From JACJWR01 sp964556255 (GTDB lineage: Bacteria; Actinomycetota; Actinomycetes; S36-B12; UBA10799): a DNA stretch of 64,000 nucleotides. The translations under genes were made by a program, and so were the position numbers. Shown here piece after piece: positions 7,788-16,197 of this stretch. The stretch's first letter is position 1. Each line of letters begins with the position of its first letter. The notes under the pieces were generated by a model that worked only from the letters and a program-made list of their open reading frames with translations, was not told where the DNA came from and ran no database searches. The stretch is from contig CAZKVQ010000001.1 of the NCBI GenBank assembly GCA_964556255.1, forward strand, positions 62,001 through 126,000, given 5' to 3'.

Positions 7788-8912
7788 GTGCGCTGGAAAC
7801 TCAGGTCCGTGATACCCGGACTCGCCGCGACCGGTGCCCTCGTCCTCGGAGTCGGCCTCGCTTTCGCTTCAGGTGGGCACGAACCGGGAACCCCGGCGGC
7901 AACCCACGCTGCGTCACCGGCGCACGCGCCCTCTGGTGATCCCGCGACCAATGCCGGGGCCAACGCGGATGCCGGCGGCCACGATGCAGCCGCCGCTGGC
8001 GACCATGTCGTGCCTGTCTCAGGAACGTCGGGCAACGTCGACGCCTACACGGCGCTGCGCGATCGAACCATTGCGATCCTGCGCACCAAGGGCGCCGAGG
8101 CCGCGCTGGCCGATCTCGATGCCGCGATCCTCACCAACCCCGCCTATCCGGGAGTCTGCCACGCGGTCGCCCACGATCTAGGACACGAGGCATTGCGGCT
8201 CGCCGGTGGCGACACCTCACAGGTGCTCAACGCCCGTAATGACGTCTGTGGCGGCGGCTTCATGCACGGCGCGGTGGAGGCAAAACTCGGAGCCAGCGGC
8301 GACATCAGCCAGGACATCTGGAGCATTTGCGCCCCGGATCAGGACGGGTCCTGCCTGCACGGTGTGGGCCACGGCGTGATGTTCGCGACCAAGGGTGACG
8401 TCGAAGCATCGATGGATCTGTGCGACCAACTGGCTGGATTGACGCAAGGCGCTCGCTGCGCAGAAGGCCTGATGATGCAACTGTGGAACGCCGACGCCGC
8501 GGCCGGCCACGCGGGTGCTGGCGCGAAGAAGCCCGAAGATGCGCTGCGGATCTGCCCGGAGGTCCGCGAACCGTACGGTTCCGCATGCTGGTTCTACTCC
8601 CCCACGCTCATCCTCGGCCAGAACCCGGATGGCTGGGCACAAGTCGCCTCCTGGTGCACGAACGAGGTGCCGGAGAGTGGCCGCGGGATGTGCACCATGG
8701 GACTCGGGAGCCGCGCGGTCAAATACCACACTGAGGACATCTCAAAGGCGGCGTCCTACTGCCAACTGCTCCCCGACGACTACGTCAATTCCTGCCTGTC
8801 CGGTATGGGCTCTTACTGGGCCGTGCACTGGAAGGGTGAGCGCGCCCGCGTCACGGTGTGCGACGAGATCAAGGACTCCGATCTCGCGGATCGTTGCCGT
8901 ACCGTTTTCTAA
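7788..8912 (+). CDS. Secreted protein of tandem cysteine-pair repeats, function unknown
   Basis: A 374-residue protein. A signal peptide or N-terminal anchor (about 1-30) is followed by a low-complexity Ala/Gly/His/Pro linker (about 31-78), then a globular region with exactly 14 cysteines. After a first segment with CHAVAHDLGH (Cys124) and CGGGFMHG (Cys154), six units repeat about every 31-44 residues. Each is Cys, 7-11 residues, Cys, with most second Cys followed two residues later by Gly: pairs 181/189, 212/224, 256/267, 290/302, 325/336 and 358/370. Helical stretches between pairs recall Sel1/TPR-type repeats stapled by disulfides. Clustered His residues (CLHGVGHG) could bind metal. I do not recognise a named family. 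The gene stands alone with its own leaderless promoter. Confidence 0.8.
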   Translation: MRWKLRSVIPGLAATGALVLGVGLAFASGGHEPGTPAATHAASPAHAPSGDPATNAGANADAGGHDAAAAGDHVVPVSGTSGNVDAYTALRDRTIAILRTKGAEAALADLDAAILTNPAYPGVCHAVAHDLGHEALRLAGGDTSQVLNARNDVCGGGFMHGAVEAKLGASGDISQDIWSICAPDQDGSCLHGVGHGVMFATKGDVEASMDLCDQLAGLTQGARCAEGLMMQLWNADAAAGHAGAGAKKPEDALRICPEVREPYGSACWFYSPTLILGQNPDGWAQVASWCTNEVPESGRGMCTMGLGSRAVKYHTEDISKAASYCQLLPDDYVNSCLSGMGSYWAVHWKGERARVTVCDEIKDSDLADRCRTVF

Positions 8913-8953
8913 ACACACCAGTGGCGGAGTCTGATGATCCGCAGCTTTTCTCC

Positions 8954-8983
8954 CGGGGCGCGATCCTGACCAGACTCGCCCCG
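8954..8983 (+). terminator. Hairpin terminator candidate
   Basis: CGGGGCG and CGCCCCG form a 7 bp GC stem with a 16 nt loop between the cysteine-repeat gene and the next gene. No T tract follows, which is common in high-GC actinobacteria. Confidence 0.35.
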
Positions 8984-8999
8984 TGGCACCCTGACTGTC

Positions 9000-9824
9000 A
9001 TGCCGAAAACCCCGCGCGCCGATTCTGCTGGCACGGACACCCCTGCCCGATACCTCCGGTTCGTAGCTCTCGGGGATTCCTTCACCGAAGGTTTGGACGA
9101 CCCCTATCCTGACGGCACCTTCCGGGGCTGGGCCGACCGGTTCGCCGATTTGCTCGCCGCCCAAGAACCGCAGGTTCGCTACGCCAACCTGGCCGTTCGC
9201 GGAAAGAAGATCGACCAAGTCGTCGACGAACAGGTACCCGCAGCTCTAGCTCTGCAGCCCGACCTGGTCTCGTTCGCCGCCGGCGTCAACGACGTGCTGC
9301 GACCGAAGGTGGACATCTCGCACATCGCCACCCAAATCGAGTCCAGCATCAGGGATTTGAAGGCGGCGGGTTCGCAGGTGATTCTCACCTGCGTGGGTGA
9401 CCCCTCTCGACGGTCCGCCCTCCTCGGCAGGGTGGCCGGGCGCATCGAGGAGTACGACGGGCACCTACGCAGGATCGGCGCCACATACGGCTGCGCCGTG
9501 ATGGACTTCTGGGGGGTCGAGGTCTTCGACGACGAGAGATGCTGGTCCGTCGACCGACTTCATCTTTCCCCGATCGGACATGATCGGGTGGCGCGGGCGG
9601 CGGCGGACGTGCTTGGGTTCGGTGATGACACCTGGCGCGATCTCCTTCCGCCCGCCACCAATACGCCATGGCTGCAACGTCGACGTCTCGACATCGAGTG
9701 GGCATACTCCTATCTCGGCCCATGGGTCGGGCGGCGGTTGCGCGGAACCAGCAGCGGGGACTCGGTACTCGCCAAGCGTCCCCGATTGACACCCGTCCTG
9801 CGTGCGGAATCCTCTTGGGCCTAG
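9000..9824 (+). CDS. SGNH/GDSL-family hydrolase
   Basis: A 274-residue protein with SGNH blocks in order: GDSFTEG (nucleophilic Ser, about residue 26), AVRGKK where block II Gly would fall, GVNDVLR (block III Asn, about residue 98) and DRLHLSPIGHDR (catalytic Asp and His, about residues 182-185). There is no signal peptide, so it should be a cytosolic esterase, lipase or acyl hydrolase. The substrate is unknown. No Shine-Dalgarno site precedes the ATG; CACCCT lies 7 nt upstream and may be a weak leaderless -10 box. Confidence 0.88.
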   Translation: MPKTPRADSAGTDTPARYLRFVALGDSFTEGLDDPYPDGTFRGWADRFADLLAAQEPQVRYANLAVRGKKIDQVVDEQVPAALALQPDLVSFAAGVNDVLRPKVDISHIATQIESSIRDLKAAGSQVILTCVGDPSRRSALLGRVAGRIEEYDGHLRRIGATYGCAVMDFWGVEVFDDERCWSVDRLHLSPIGHDRVARAAADVLGFGDDTWRDLLPPATNTPWLQRRRLDIEWAYSYLGPWVGRRLRGTSSGDSVLAKRPRLTPVLRAESSWA

Positions 9825-9836
9825 CAGACTGCTGCC

Positions 9837-10115
9837 ATGGACAGGGATACAGCAGATAAGGTCGCCGACGCATTGCAGGCGCGCGGTCACTTCGCCCGAG
9901 TTGCCAACATCGGAACCAACCGGATCGCAGTGCGAATCGCCTTGCCCGATGGCCGCGAGGTGCTGTGGGACGCCGACGGCGCCGCAGGTCTGGAAGCGCA
10001 GGTAATGCGAGACGGTGACCTCGTGGGTTTCGTGCCGGTGATTCCGGGATCCGCGGATTTCGATGTGGAGCAGGCAGTCGCGGCGATCGACGCCGCCGAC
10101 TACGGCGCCGGCTGA
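9837..10115 (+). CDS. Hypothetical protein (92 aa)
   Basis: A 92-residue acidic soluble protein of unknown function. It has a helical N-terminus (DRDTADKVADALQARGHF), several short beta strands (RIAVRIALPDGREVLWD) and a closing helix. It begins 12 nt after the SGNH hydrolase stop, so the two are probably co-transcribed. No motif or catalytic residue stands out. Coding looks credible from composition and from its fit between neighbours. Confidence 0.6.
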   Translation: MDRDTADKVADALQARGHFARVANIGTNRIAVRIALPDGREVLWDADGAAGLEAQVMRDGDLVGFVPVIPGSADFDVEQAVAAIDAADYGAG

Positions 10116-10189
10116 GCGCGGACGACTTCTTCTCACGCACCTCCACGGCGCCCAGGATCGCTATAAGTTGGGCGCACCGGGGAGGACAT

Positions 10190-10852
10190 GTGACAGACGA
10201 ACAACCCATAGCGGCGCAGTCGGACCTCGCCAGTGTTCCGACGATTTCGCTGTGGGGTGCGGTCGCGGTAGTGCTGGTGATCGCGGGGATCCAGTTGCTC
10301 CTGCCGGAGTCCGTCTCTCTGGGGCCGTTCTGGCTGATCCCTGCCGTGGAGGTGCTCGCGGCGCCGGCGGGCCTGCTGATCCTTCGCGCGGCCGGCACAC
10401 CACGCCGCGCCCTCAGAACCATGCTTGACGCCTCGTTGGCGTTCCTGGTTTTCGCCAGCGTATGCAATGCCCTGTTGCTCCTGCTTTCGCTGCTGAACGA
10501 CAGCGACGAGAATGGCCAGCAACTGCTGCTGGCAGGGTTCGGCGTGCTGATCATCAACGTGCTGAGCTTCGGCCTTATCTACTGGCACCTCGACGGCGGC
10601 GGCCCGCGGGCCAGGATCCGCGGCGAGGCCACCAACCGAGACTTCCTCTTCCCACAACAGGACAAGGAGCCGGAGTGGCAGCCGACCCTCACCGACTACC
10701 TGTTCACCGCCTACACGAACATCATCGCGTTCAGCCCTACGGACACGATGCCGCTCAGCCACCGGGTGAAGTTCCTCTTCACCGTGCAATCCAGTGTCTC
10801 GCTGGTGACCATCCTGGTCACGGTCAGCAGGGCCATCAACCTCATCAGTTGA
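10190..10852 (+). CDS. Multi-pass membrane protein, DUF1345-like C-terminus
   Basis: A 220-residue protein with about five hydrophobic segments (near 20-40, 43-63, 79-102, 110-130 and 188-215). The stretch before the last helix, TNIIAFSPTDTMPLSHRVK, resembles the C-terminal part of DUF1345-type membrane proteins and, more loosely, a two-helix ion-channel pore. Homology is too faint to assign a role. The GTG start has a GGGGAGGA site upstream. It may be a small channel or transporter; this is speculation. Confidence 0.6.
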   Translation: MTDEQPIAAQSDLASVPTISLWGAVAVVLVIAGIQLLLPESVSLGPFWLIPAVEVLAAPAGLLILRAAGTPRRALRTMLDASLAFLVFASVCNALLLLLSLLNDSDENGQQLLLAGFGVLIINVLSFGLIYWHLDGGGPRARIRGEATNRDFLFPQQDKEPEWQPTLTDYLFTAYTNIIAFSPTDTMPLSHRVKFLFTVQSSVSLVTILVTVSRAINLIS

Positions 10853-10886
10853 CCTCTGTCTGGCCGTGCATCGCCCGGCGTGCAGG

Positions 10887-10892
10887 TAGGGT
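10887..10892 (+). promoter_or_regulatory. Possible -10 element of the dehalogenase-VKOR operon
   Basis: TAGGGT sits 50 nt before the ATG at 10943 in the short gap after the preceding gene. Unlike the leaderless cases here, this would leave a leader of about 45 nt containing the GGGAGG ribosome-binding site. Confidence 0.3.
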
Positions 10893-10942
10893 CAGCACGA
10901 ACCGTTCGCCGCGATCAGAGCTTCACGGACCCGGGAGGCACC

Positions 10943-11875
10943 ATGGACGTTCTACGCACGCCCGATGAGCGCTTCGCAAACCTGCCCGGCTACCCATTCG
11001 AACCTCACTACGCGCAGGTGCCGCGCGGCGATGGTTCCGGCGAGTTGCGGGTCCACTACCTCGACGAGGGTGATCCTTCGTCGCCCGTGGTGCTGCTGCT
11101 GCACGGTGAACCATCCTGGTCCTACCTGTACCGGACCATGATCCCGGAACTCGTCGGGGCGGGATTGCGCTGTGTTGCCCCCGACCTGCCCGGTTTCGGC
11201 CGCTCCGACAAACCCGCCGAACGTGCCGACTACACCTTCGAAAGGCACGTCGAGTGGCTCCGAGCGCTGGTGTTCGACCACCTCGATCTATCCGACATCA
11301 CCCTGGTCTGCCAGGACTGGGGCGGCCTGCTGGGTCTGAGGTTGGTGGGCGAGCACCCCGACAGATTCGCCCGCGTTGTCGCCGCCAACACCTACCTGCC
11401 CACCGGTGACTCGCCTCCCGGGGATGCCTTCCTGTCATGGCAGAAGTTCTCCCAGACGGTGCCGGAGATGCCGATCGGCTCCATCGTCAACATGGGTTGC
11501 ACCACCGAACTCTCCGCCGAGGTGGTTGCCGCCTACGACGCGCCCTTCCCGGACGACTCGTTCAAGGAGGGCGCCCGGCAGTTCCCGATACTCGTGCCGA
11601 CGAGTCCCGACGACCCGGCCGCACCCGCCAACCGTGCCGCGTGGGAGACCCTTGAGCGTTTCGAGCGGCCCTTCCTGTGCGCCTTCTCCGACAACGACCC
11701 GATAACTGCCGGCGCAGACAAGGTGCTGATGGCCCGGATTCCGGGGGCTAAGGACCAGCCCCATGTAACGATCGAGGGCGGCGGCCACTTCCTGCAAGAG
11801 GATCGCGGACCCGCGCTCGCCTCAGCGGTGACAGACCTCGTGGCGCGCGATCAGTCCACACATGGAACTGTGTAG
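10943..11875 (+). CDS. Haloalkane dehalogenase-like alpha/beta hydrolase
   Basis: A 310-residue alpha/beta hydrolase. HGEPSWSYLYRTMIP is the oxyanion-hole motif of haloalkane dehalogenase subfamily I (DhlA/DhmA type). The nucleophile elbow is CQDWGG, with Asp as nucleophile and the following Trp a halide-binding residue. The catalytic His lies in GGGHFLQED. The expected reaction is hydrolysis of a carbon-halogen bond to alcohol and halide. Epoxide hydrolases share the Asp nucleophile, but the Asp-Trp pair favours a dehalogenase. The ATG follows GGGAGGCACC. VKOR starts 2 nt after the stop, so they form an operon. Confidence 0.85.
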   Translation: MDVLRTPDERFANLPGYPFEPHYAQVPRGDGSGELRVHYLDEGDPSSPVVLLLHGEPSWSYLYRTMIPELVGAGLRCVAPDLPGFGRSDKPAERADYTFERHVEWLRALVFDHLDLSDITLVCQDWGGLLGLRLVGEHPDRFARVVAANTYLPTGDSPPGDAFLSWQKFSQTVPEMPIGSIVNMGCTTELSAEVVAAYDAPFPDDSFKEGARQFPILVPTSPDDPAAPANRAAWETLERFERPFLCAFSDNDPITAGADKVLMARIPGAKDQPHVTIEGGGHFLQEDRGPALASAVTDLVARDQSTHGTV

Positions 11876-11877
11876 CC

Positions 11878-12459
11878 GTGAACAACAAAGCGCCCGTGGC
11901 CCACCGGTGGTCATACGTCGAGATGCTGATCTCCAGCTTGATCGGGCTGGTAGCGTCGCTGGTCCTCTCGCAGGAGGCGGTGACGCTGGCGGCTAACCCG
12001 AACGCGGCCCTGGCTTGCAATATCAGCGCGAAGATCTCGTGCGGCGCGGTAGGGGTCTCCTGGCAGGCGGCCCTGCTGGGGTTCCCGAACGCGTTTCTGG
12101 GGCTGATCGCCGAGCCGGTTGTCATCACGATCGCCGTCGCCTCGTTGGGCGGGGTACGGTTCCCGCGCTGGTTCATGTTGGGCGCCCAGACCGTCTACTT
12201 CATCGGTTTCGCCTTCGCCTACTGGCTCTTCTTCGAGGCCTACTTCGTCATCGGCGCCCTGTGCCCGTGGTGCCTGCTGATCACTGTCACCACGACCTTG
12301 GTGTTCTTCTCGATGACCCGGGTGAACATCCTCGAGGGCAACCTCGGCGTCGGCCTCCAACGCAAACTCGAGTACCCGCTGCGGGTCGGTGCCGATGTGG
12401 CGCTGTCGGTGATCCTCATCGCGCTGCTGGCCGCAGCCGTCATCATCGGCTACATCTAG
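11878..12459 (+). CDS. Vitamin K epoxide reductase (VKOR) family protein
   Basis: A 193-residue membrane protein with five hydrophobic helices. It has the two VKOR redox sites: a loop cysteine pair in CNISAKISCG (about residues 43-51) and the active-site CPWC (about 130-133) at a membrane face. Bacterial VKOR passes electrons from a secreted thiol oxidase to quinone and so keeps extracytoplasmic disulfide formation running. No DsbA-like partner is adjacent. The cysteine-rich secreted protein 3 kb upstream is a conceivable client. Start overlap with the dehalogenase gene (2 nt gap) indicates one transcript. Confidence 0.9.
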   Translation: MNNKAPVAHRWSYVEMLISSLIGLVASLVLSQEAVTLAANPNAALACNISAKISCGAVGVSWQAALLGFPNAFLGLIAEPVVITIAVASLGGVRFPRWFMLGAQTVYFIGFAFAYWLFFEAYFVIGALCPWCLLITVTTTLVFFSMTRVNILEGNLGVGLQRKLEYPLRVGADVALSVILIALLAAAVIIGYI

Positions 12460-12465
12460 CCGCAC

Positions 12466-12504
12466 GCCCCGTCGCGGGGCACGACCTGCTCGGTCGCGGG
12501 CAGG
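12466..12504. terminator. Tandem hairpins between converging VKOR and SulP genes
   Basis: GCCCCG-TCG-CGGGGC is a compact 6 bp stem with a 3 nt loop at 12466-12480. A second stem, CCTGC/GCAGG, follows at 12485-12504. They sit exactly between the two converging stops, fitting a bidirectional terminator. Confidence 0.55.
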
Positions 12505-12505
12505 C

Positions 12506-14422
12506 TCACCGGTTCCACGGCCGCCAGCGCGATTCGCGGTCCAAGGAGAACGGGTCCTGGTACCCGCCCCCGTTGGGCCGTTCTCCGTTGCCTTCCACAT
12601 CCGTCCGCTCGGCGGCTATGTGTTCGTCCCCGGAGGAATGGTTCTCGTCCTCATCGATGTCCTGCGGGTGCGGTTTGCCCTTGAGCTTCTCGGTCTTGCG
12701 GGCGGCCCGGACGCCTGCCGAGATGCTGTGCCACATTCGATCCGGCCCCAGCTTGTCGATGAAGCCCGCCTTGGCCAGCACGATGCGCGCCTGGTAGAAC
12801 ACCCGCACCAGGTACAGGTCGATGTGGCGCTCCTGCAGCCGAGTCAACAACAGCTCCAGCGAGTCGACACTGGTGGTGTCCAACTGACTGGTGGCCTCCA
12901 TGTCCAGCAGCAAGGCTTTGATCTCGGGGTCGGTGTCCACGGCCATGAGGATGTGGGATTCGATGGCGCTGGCGTTTGCCCAGAACAGCGGCGCATCCAG
13001 TCGCACCACCATGATTCCGTCGTAGGTCTTGCGCTCAGGGTGCCCGCGGATACTCCCCCACGCGGCCTTCTCCTCGGGCACCCGCCCCATGACCTCCAGG
13101 TCGATACGACTGGACCGGTAGACGACGCCGAGCACTGCCAACCCGATCGCGATCAACAATCCGTAGAGCGGACCGAAGATCAGCACCCCGATCATGGCCG
13201 CCATGCACGAGGTGAAGTCGTTACGTCGAATCGACTTGTAGCGCAGGATCGCGCGTACGTCCATCAACCCCCACACCGCCTGGATAACGATGGCGGAGAG
13301 GACTGCCCGCGGCAAGGGCGAAAGGAGTTCCGCGAGCAACGCGATCACTATCAACACGATGACCGCGGCGACCACGCCGGTGAGCTGGGTTCGCCCCCCG
13401 GTTCGCACAGAGGCGGCGGTCTTGGACAGCGACCCGGCCACGCCCATGCCTCCAGACAGCCCGGCCGCCGCATTCGCCGCACCGTCGGCGAGCAACTCCT
13501 GGTCGGTGTCGATGGAGTAGCCCGCCTTCGCGGCGAAGAGCCTGGCCGCACTCAGACCCTCGGCGAGGCCGACCATGGCCAACGCCAACCCTCCGAAAAA
13601 GATCTGCGGCAGGTCCGTGACGCCGACGTCGGGCAGCCCAATCGGAGGCAGTCCCTGCGGCACACTCCCAACGACGTTTACTCCCCGGCTACCCAGCGCG
13701 AACCACGAAGACAGGCCGATCCCGAGCACCAGCACCACCAGTCCCCACGGCACCCGCGGGACGAATCGTGCCCCGAGGAAGAGGATCAGCAGGGAGCCGA
13801 TCCCCAGGGCTGCCGTAATCGGCTGGGTCTCACCGAGGGATGTCAGGATCGACCAGGCACGCCGCAGTACGTCGCCTGACTCCGCGTCCAGCCCGAGCAG
13901 GTTGGGCACCTCACCGAGGACGATCAGGATCACCAATCCGAAGACGAAGCCGGTCACGATAGGTCGTGACATGAACTCCGCTGCCCAGCCCAACTTCGCC
14001 ACGCCACCGATGGCCAGGCCGAGGCCGGCTCCGATGGCCAGCGCTGAGGTGAAGCCGACAGCCTTGGCGGGGTCTCCGTGTGTCATGTCGGCCACCAGCG
14101 ACCCAGACAGTACGGAAACGGTCGACACGGGTCCGACCACCAGATGCGGCGATGAACCGAGGACGGCGTAGGCGATCAGCGCCAACGGAATCGAGTACAG
14201 GCCCACCAGCACCGGCACGCCAGCAATGCCTGCATAACCGAGGGACTGTGGGATGGCCAGCGCGGCCACCACCAGACCGGCGAGGAGGTCGGCTGCGATG
14301 TAGCGGCGCTGGTACTTGGGTAGCCAGGCAGTGATCGGCAGGTAGCGGTGCAACCCGCTCGGCTGCTGCGACTCCTGCTGGATCGCAACTTCCGAGTCGG
14401 AAGGTGCCTGATCAGACGTCAC
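12506..14422 (-). CDS. SulP family anion permease with STAS domain
   Basis: A 638-residue protein. The N-terminal transmembrane part (about 30-440) contains family signatures such as ALAIPQSLGYAGIAGVPVLVGLYS and a GxADGAANAAAGLSGGM segment. A C-terminal cytosolic STAS domain (about 480-590) follows, with LLLDMEATSQLDTTSVDSL. SulP proteins import sulfate, bicarbonate or other anions, often as proton or sodium symporters. No carbonic anhydrase or cysteine biosynthesis gene is adjacent, so the anion is unknown. A GGGAGGTG site precedes the GTG start. The tail after STAS is hydrophilic and His/Glu-rich. Confidence 0.92.
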   Translation of the reverse strand: MTSDQAPSDSEVAIQQESQQPSGLHRYLPITAWLPKYQRRYIAADLLAGLVVAALAIPQSLGYAGIAGVPVLVGLYSIPLALIAYAVLGSSPHLVVGPVSTVSVLSGSLVADMTHGDPAKAVGFTSALAIGAGLGLAIGGVAKLGWAAEFMSRPIVTGFVFGLVILIVLGEVPNLLGLDAESGDVLRRAWSILTSLGETQPITAALGIGSLLILFLGARFVPRVPWGLVVLVLGIGLSSWFALGSRGVNVVGSVPQGLPPIGLPDVGVTDLPQIFFGGLALAMVGLAEGLSAARLFAAKAGYSIDTDQELLADGAANAAAGLSGGMGVAGSLSKTAASVRTGGRTQLTGVVAAVIVLIVIALLAELLSPLPRAVLSAIVIQAVWGLMDVRAILRYKSIRRNDFTSCMAAMIGVLIFGPLYGLLIAIGLAVLGVVYRSSRIDLEVMGRVPEEKAAWGSIRGHPERKTYDGIMVVRLDAPLFWANASAIESHILMAVDTDPEIKALLLDMEATSQLDTTSVDSLELLLTRLQERHIDLYLVRVFYQARIVLAKAGFIDKLGPDRMWHSISAGVRAARKTEKLKGKPHPQDIDEDENHSSGDEHIAAERTDVEGNGERPNGGGYQDPFSLDRESRWRPWNR

Positions 14423-14547
14423 ACGGATTCACCTCCCGTTCACGAGACGTTCAGGCCGTGTTACACGGTAGCCCTGTCCACCCGCGGAAGGAACTCCTTA
14501 CGGTCCACAGTGAACGGTGGAGTATCCGCGGCCAGGAATGAACAGTG

Positions 14548-15702
14548 TCACCTGGTCGCTGGTGCCTCTCGCGGAATCCGGGTGGCCGACCACAAGACAG
14601 CAGCAGCCCCCAGAAGTGCCGCGCCAGCGGCCGCGCCCCAGGTCCACGACCACGACAGTGTCGTCGCGATGACTCCCAGGGTTGCCGGTCCAAGTAGCAA
14701 GCCGAATGCCACGCCGGTCTGCGAGATGCCGCTCGCAGCGGCGGTCGACGTCGGAAACCGGCGGGCAATGGCCAGATGCTGCAGCCCCGGCCATCCCCAA
14801 CCGAAGGCGTTGGCGATCACCAGCCCTATGGAGAAGGCAACTGCAGAGCCCGTGGCCATGGCGGACCAGCCGAGTGCGCCCAACAGGCACAACGTCGCGA
14901 CCCCGCGCAGAGCATCGAACCTGCGACGGTCGGCCGCCACGCCCGCAGCCAGCCGGACCGCCAACCCGGCGAGACCTCCCAGAGCCACCAAGTAGCCCGC
15001 GGCACCTTCGGAGAGTCCAACGGCGACTCCGCCGGCAGCGCCCAGAGCACCGATGGAGGTCGCAGCGAATACCGCAGCACTGGTCCCTATGGCCAACATC
15101 CACAGCGGAGCGAGCAACGGCCGTGGGACCGGCGATTCGGATCGACCTGCCACCCTCATGCGATCTGCCGGCACTAGCGTCATGGCAACCAGTGCCGCGA
15201 CCGCCGCGATCGCGAAAGCGGTCCGCCAGCCCACAGTCAGGGCAACAATCGGCACCGCAAGGCCGCCAAGCAGCGTTGCCAGCGGAATTCCTGACTGCTT
15301 GATGGCGAAGCCCAAGCCGTAGCGTTGCGGGGAGACTTGGGCCGCCACTAGTGAGTTGCCCGCTGGTTGACCGAGCGCATTGGCCAGTCCCCCGACGACC
15401 AAGGCCAGACCCAGGACGATCACTGAGGGACTCACAGCGATCAGCAACAGCGCGATGGCCGCGCACACGGAACTGATCCGCAGGCTGCGCCTGACTCCCC
15501 AACTTCCGACCCTCGCGCCCAGGGGCGCGCTGCCGGTGACGGTCGCCAACGCGAATAGCGACGCGAGGATGGCAATCGATGTGGGCTTGACGCCCAGGCC
15601 GCGTCCGATTTGCACGGCCATGGCGCCGGTGAGGAAGAGCGGGAACACCGCAACGAGGTTGACTGAGACCGCGGCGAGGACTGCGCGTCGTCCGGGGGTC
15701 AC
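14548..15702 (-). CDS. MFS transporter
   Basis: A 384-residue protein with 12 hydrophobic segments and a shortened motif A between TM2 and TM3 (ARVGSWGVRRSLRI). Helix 5 has a Gly/Pro-rich GFAIKQSGIPLATLLGGL stretch of the kind seen in CynX/NimT-like and other small-molecule exporters. The substrate is unknown. It is transcribed from its own leaderless promoter (TAGCGT, then 6 nt, then GTG). No transporter partner or regulator is adjacent. Confidence 0.83.
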   Translation of the reverse strand: MTPGRRAVLAAVSVNLVAVFPLFLTGAMAVQIGRGLGVKPTSIAILASLFALATVTGSAPLGARVGSWGVRRSLRISSVCAAIALLLIAVSPSVIVLGLALVVGGLANALGQPAGNSLVAAQVSPQRYGLGFAIKQSGIPLATLLGGLAVPIVALTVGWRTAFAIAAVAALVAMTLVPADRMRVAGRSESPVPRPLLAPLWMLAIGTSAAVFAATSIGALGAAGGVAVGLSEGAAGYLVALGGLAGLAVRLAAGVAADRRRFDALRGVATLCLLGALGWSAMATGSAVAFSIGLVIANAFGWGWPGLQHLAIARRFPTSTAAASGISQTGVAFGLLLGPATLGVIATTLSWSWTWGAAAGAALLGAAAVLWSATRIPREAPATR

Positions 15703-15708
15703 GCGGAC

Positions 15709-15714
15709 ACGCTA
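15709..15714 (-). promoter_or_regulatory. -10 hexamer of a leaderless transcript (MFS gene)
   Basis: On the minus strand TAGCGT ends 6 nt before the GTG start at 15702. No Shine-Dalgarno sequence is present. Confidence 0.55.
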
Positions 15715-15731
15715 CGCCTACCGGCGCGACG

Positions 15732-15767
15732 GCGGGCCCGGCGTTCTGCAACGAACACCGAGCCCGC
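15732..15767 (-). terminator. Hairpin terminator downstream of the small protein at 15788
   Basis: GCGGGC and GCCCGC pair as the outer stem, with CGG/CCG and GTT/AAC continuing inward after single mismatches, around an 8 nt loop. It lies just after the stop of the 56-residue gene and before the MFS promoter. Confidence 0.5.
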
Positions 15768-15787
15768 TATCCGATGAGAAGCGCCGG

Positions 15788-15958
15788 CTAGCCGCCCAGC
15801 ACGTCCTTGGCCTTGCTCGCCGCTGCGTCGATCACCGAATCTGCCTGATCCGGAGTCTTCGCCTTGACGACTTCGGCGACCTGGTCGACCTTCTCCGCTG
15901 CAGCATCGCTGCCTCCCAGCGCTTCCTTTGCCTGATTCACAACGTCCTCAACGCCCAT
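15788..15958 (-). CDS. Small helical protein (56 aa), CsbD/MT0933 antitoxin-like
   Basis: A 56-residue, highly helical, Ala/Lys/Asp-rich protein (start MGVEDVVNQAKEALGG). The amphipathic repeat pattern resembles small stress or antitoxin-like proteins of the CsbD and Rv0909/MT0933 groups. The match is by composition and helix pattern only. The ATG at 15958 has GAAAGG upstream; longer in-frame starts lack this. No toxin gene is adjacent, so a toxin-antitoxin role is not supported here. A hairpin terminator follows. Confidence 0.55.
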   Translation of the reverse strand: MGVEDVVNQAKEALGGSDAAAEKVDQVAEVVKAKTPDQADSVIDAAASKAKDVLGG

Positions 15959-16197
15959 TTCGAACCTTTCGACTGTGCTCGAAGCCATGGTGGCTTCCGG
16001 GTCTCGAATCCTAGGAGACATCTCGCCTTGATGCCCTGCTGGCTGCCTGCCGGCCCGGAGAATCGGCGCAGGCGGCACCTCGATCAGTGGTCGGCGTCAC
16101 CCGGGTTTGGCTCAAGTCCACGAGCGCCCTTGCCGATCACCGCACCGAACCCTGAGTGACAACTCGAGGTTTCCCGGTCCGGTGAAGGGGTTTGACC

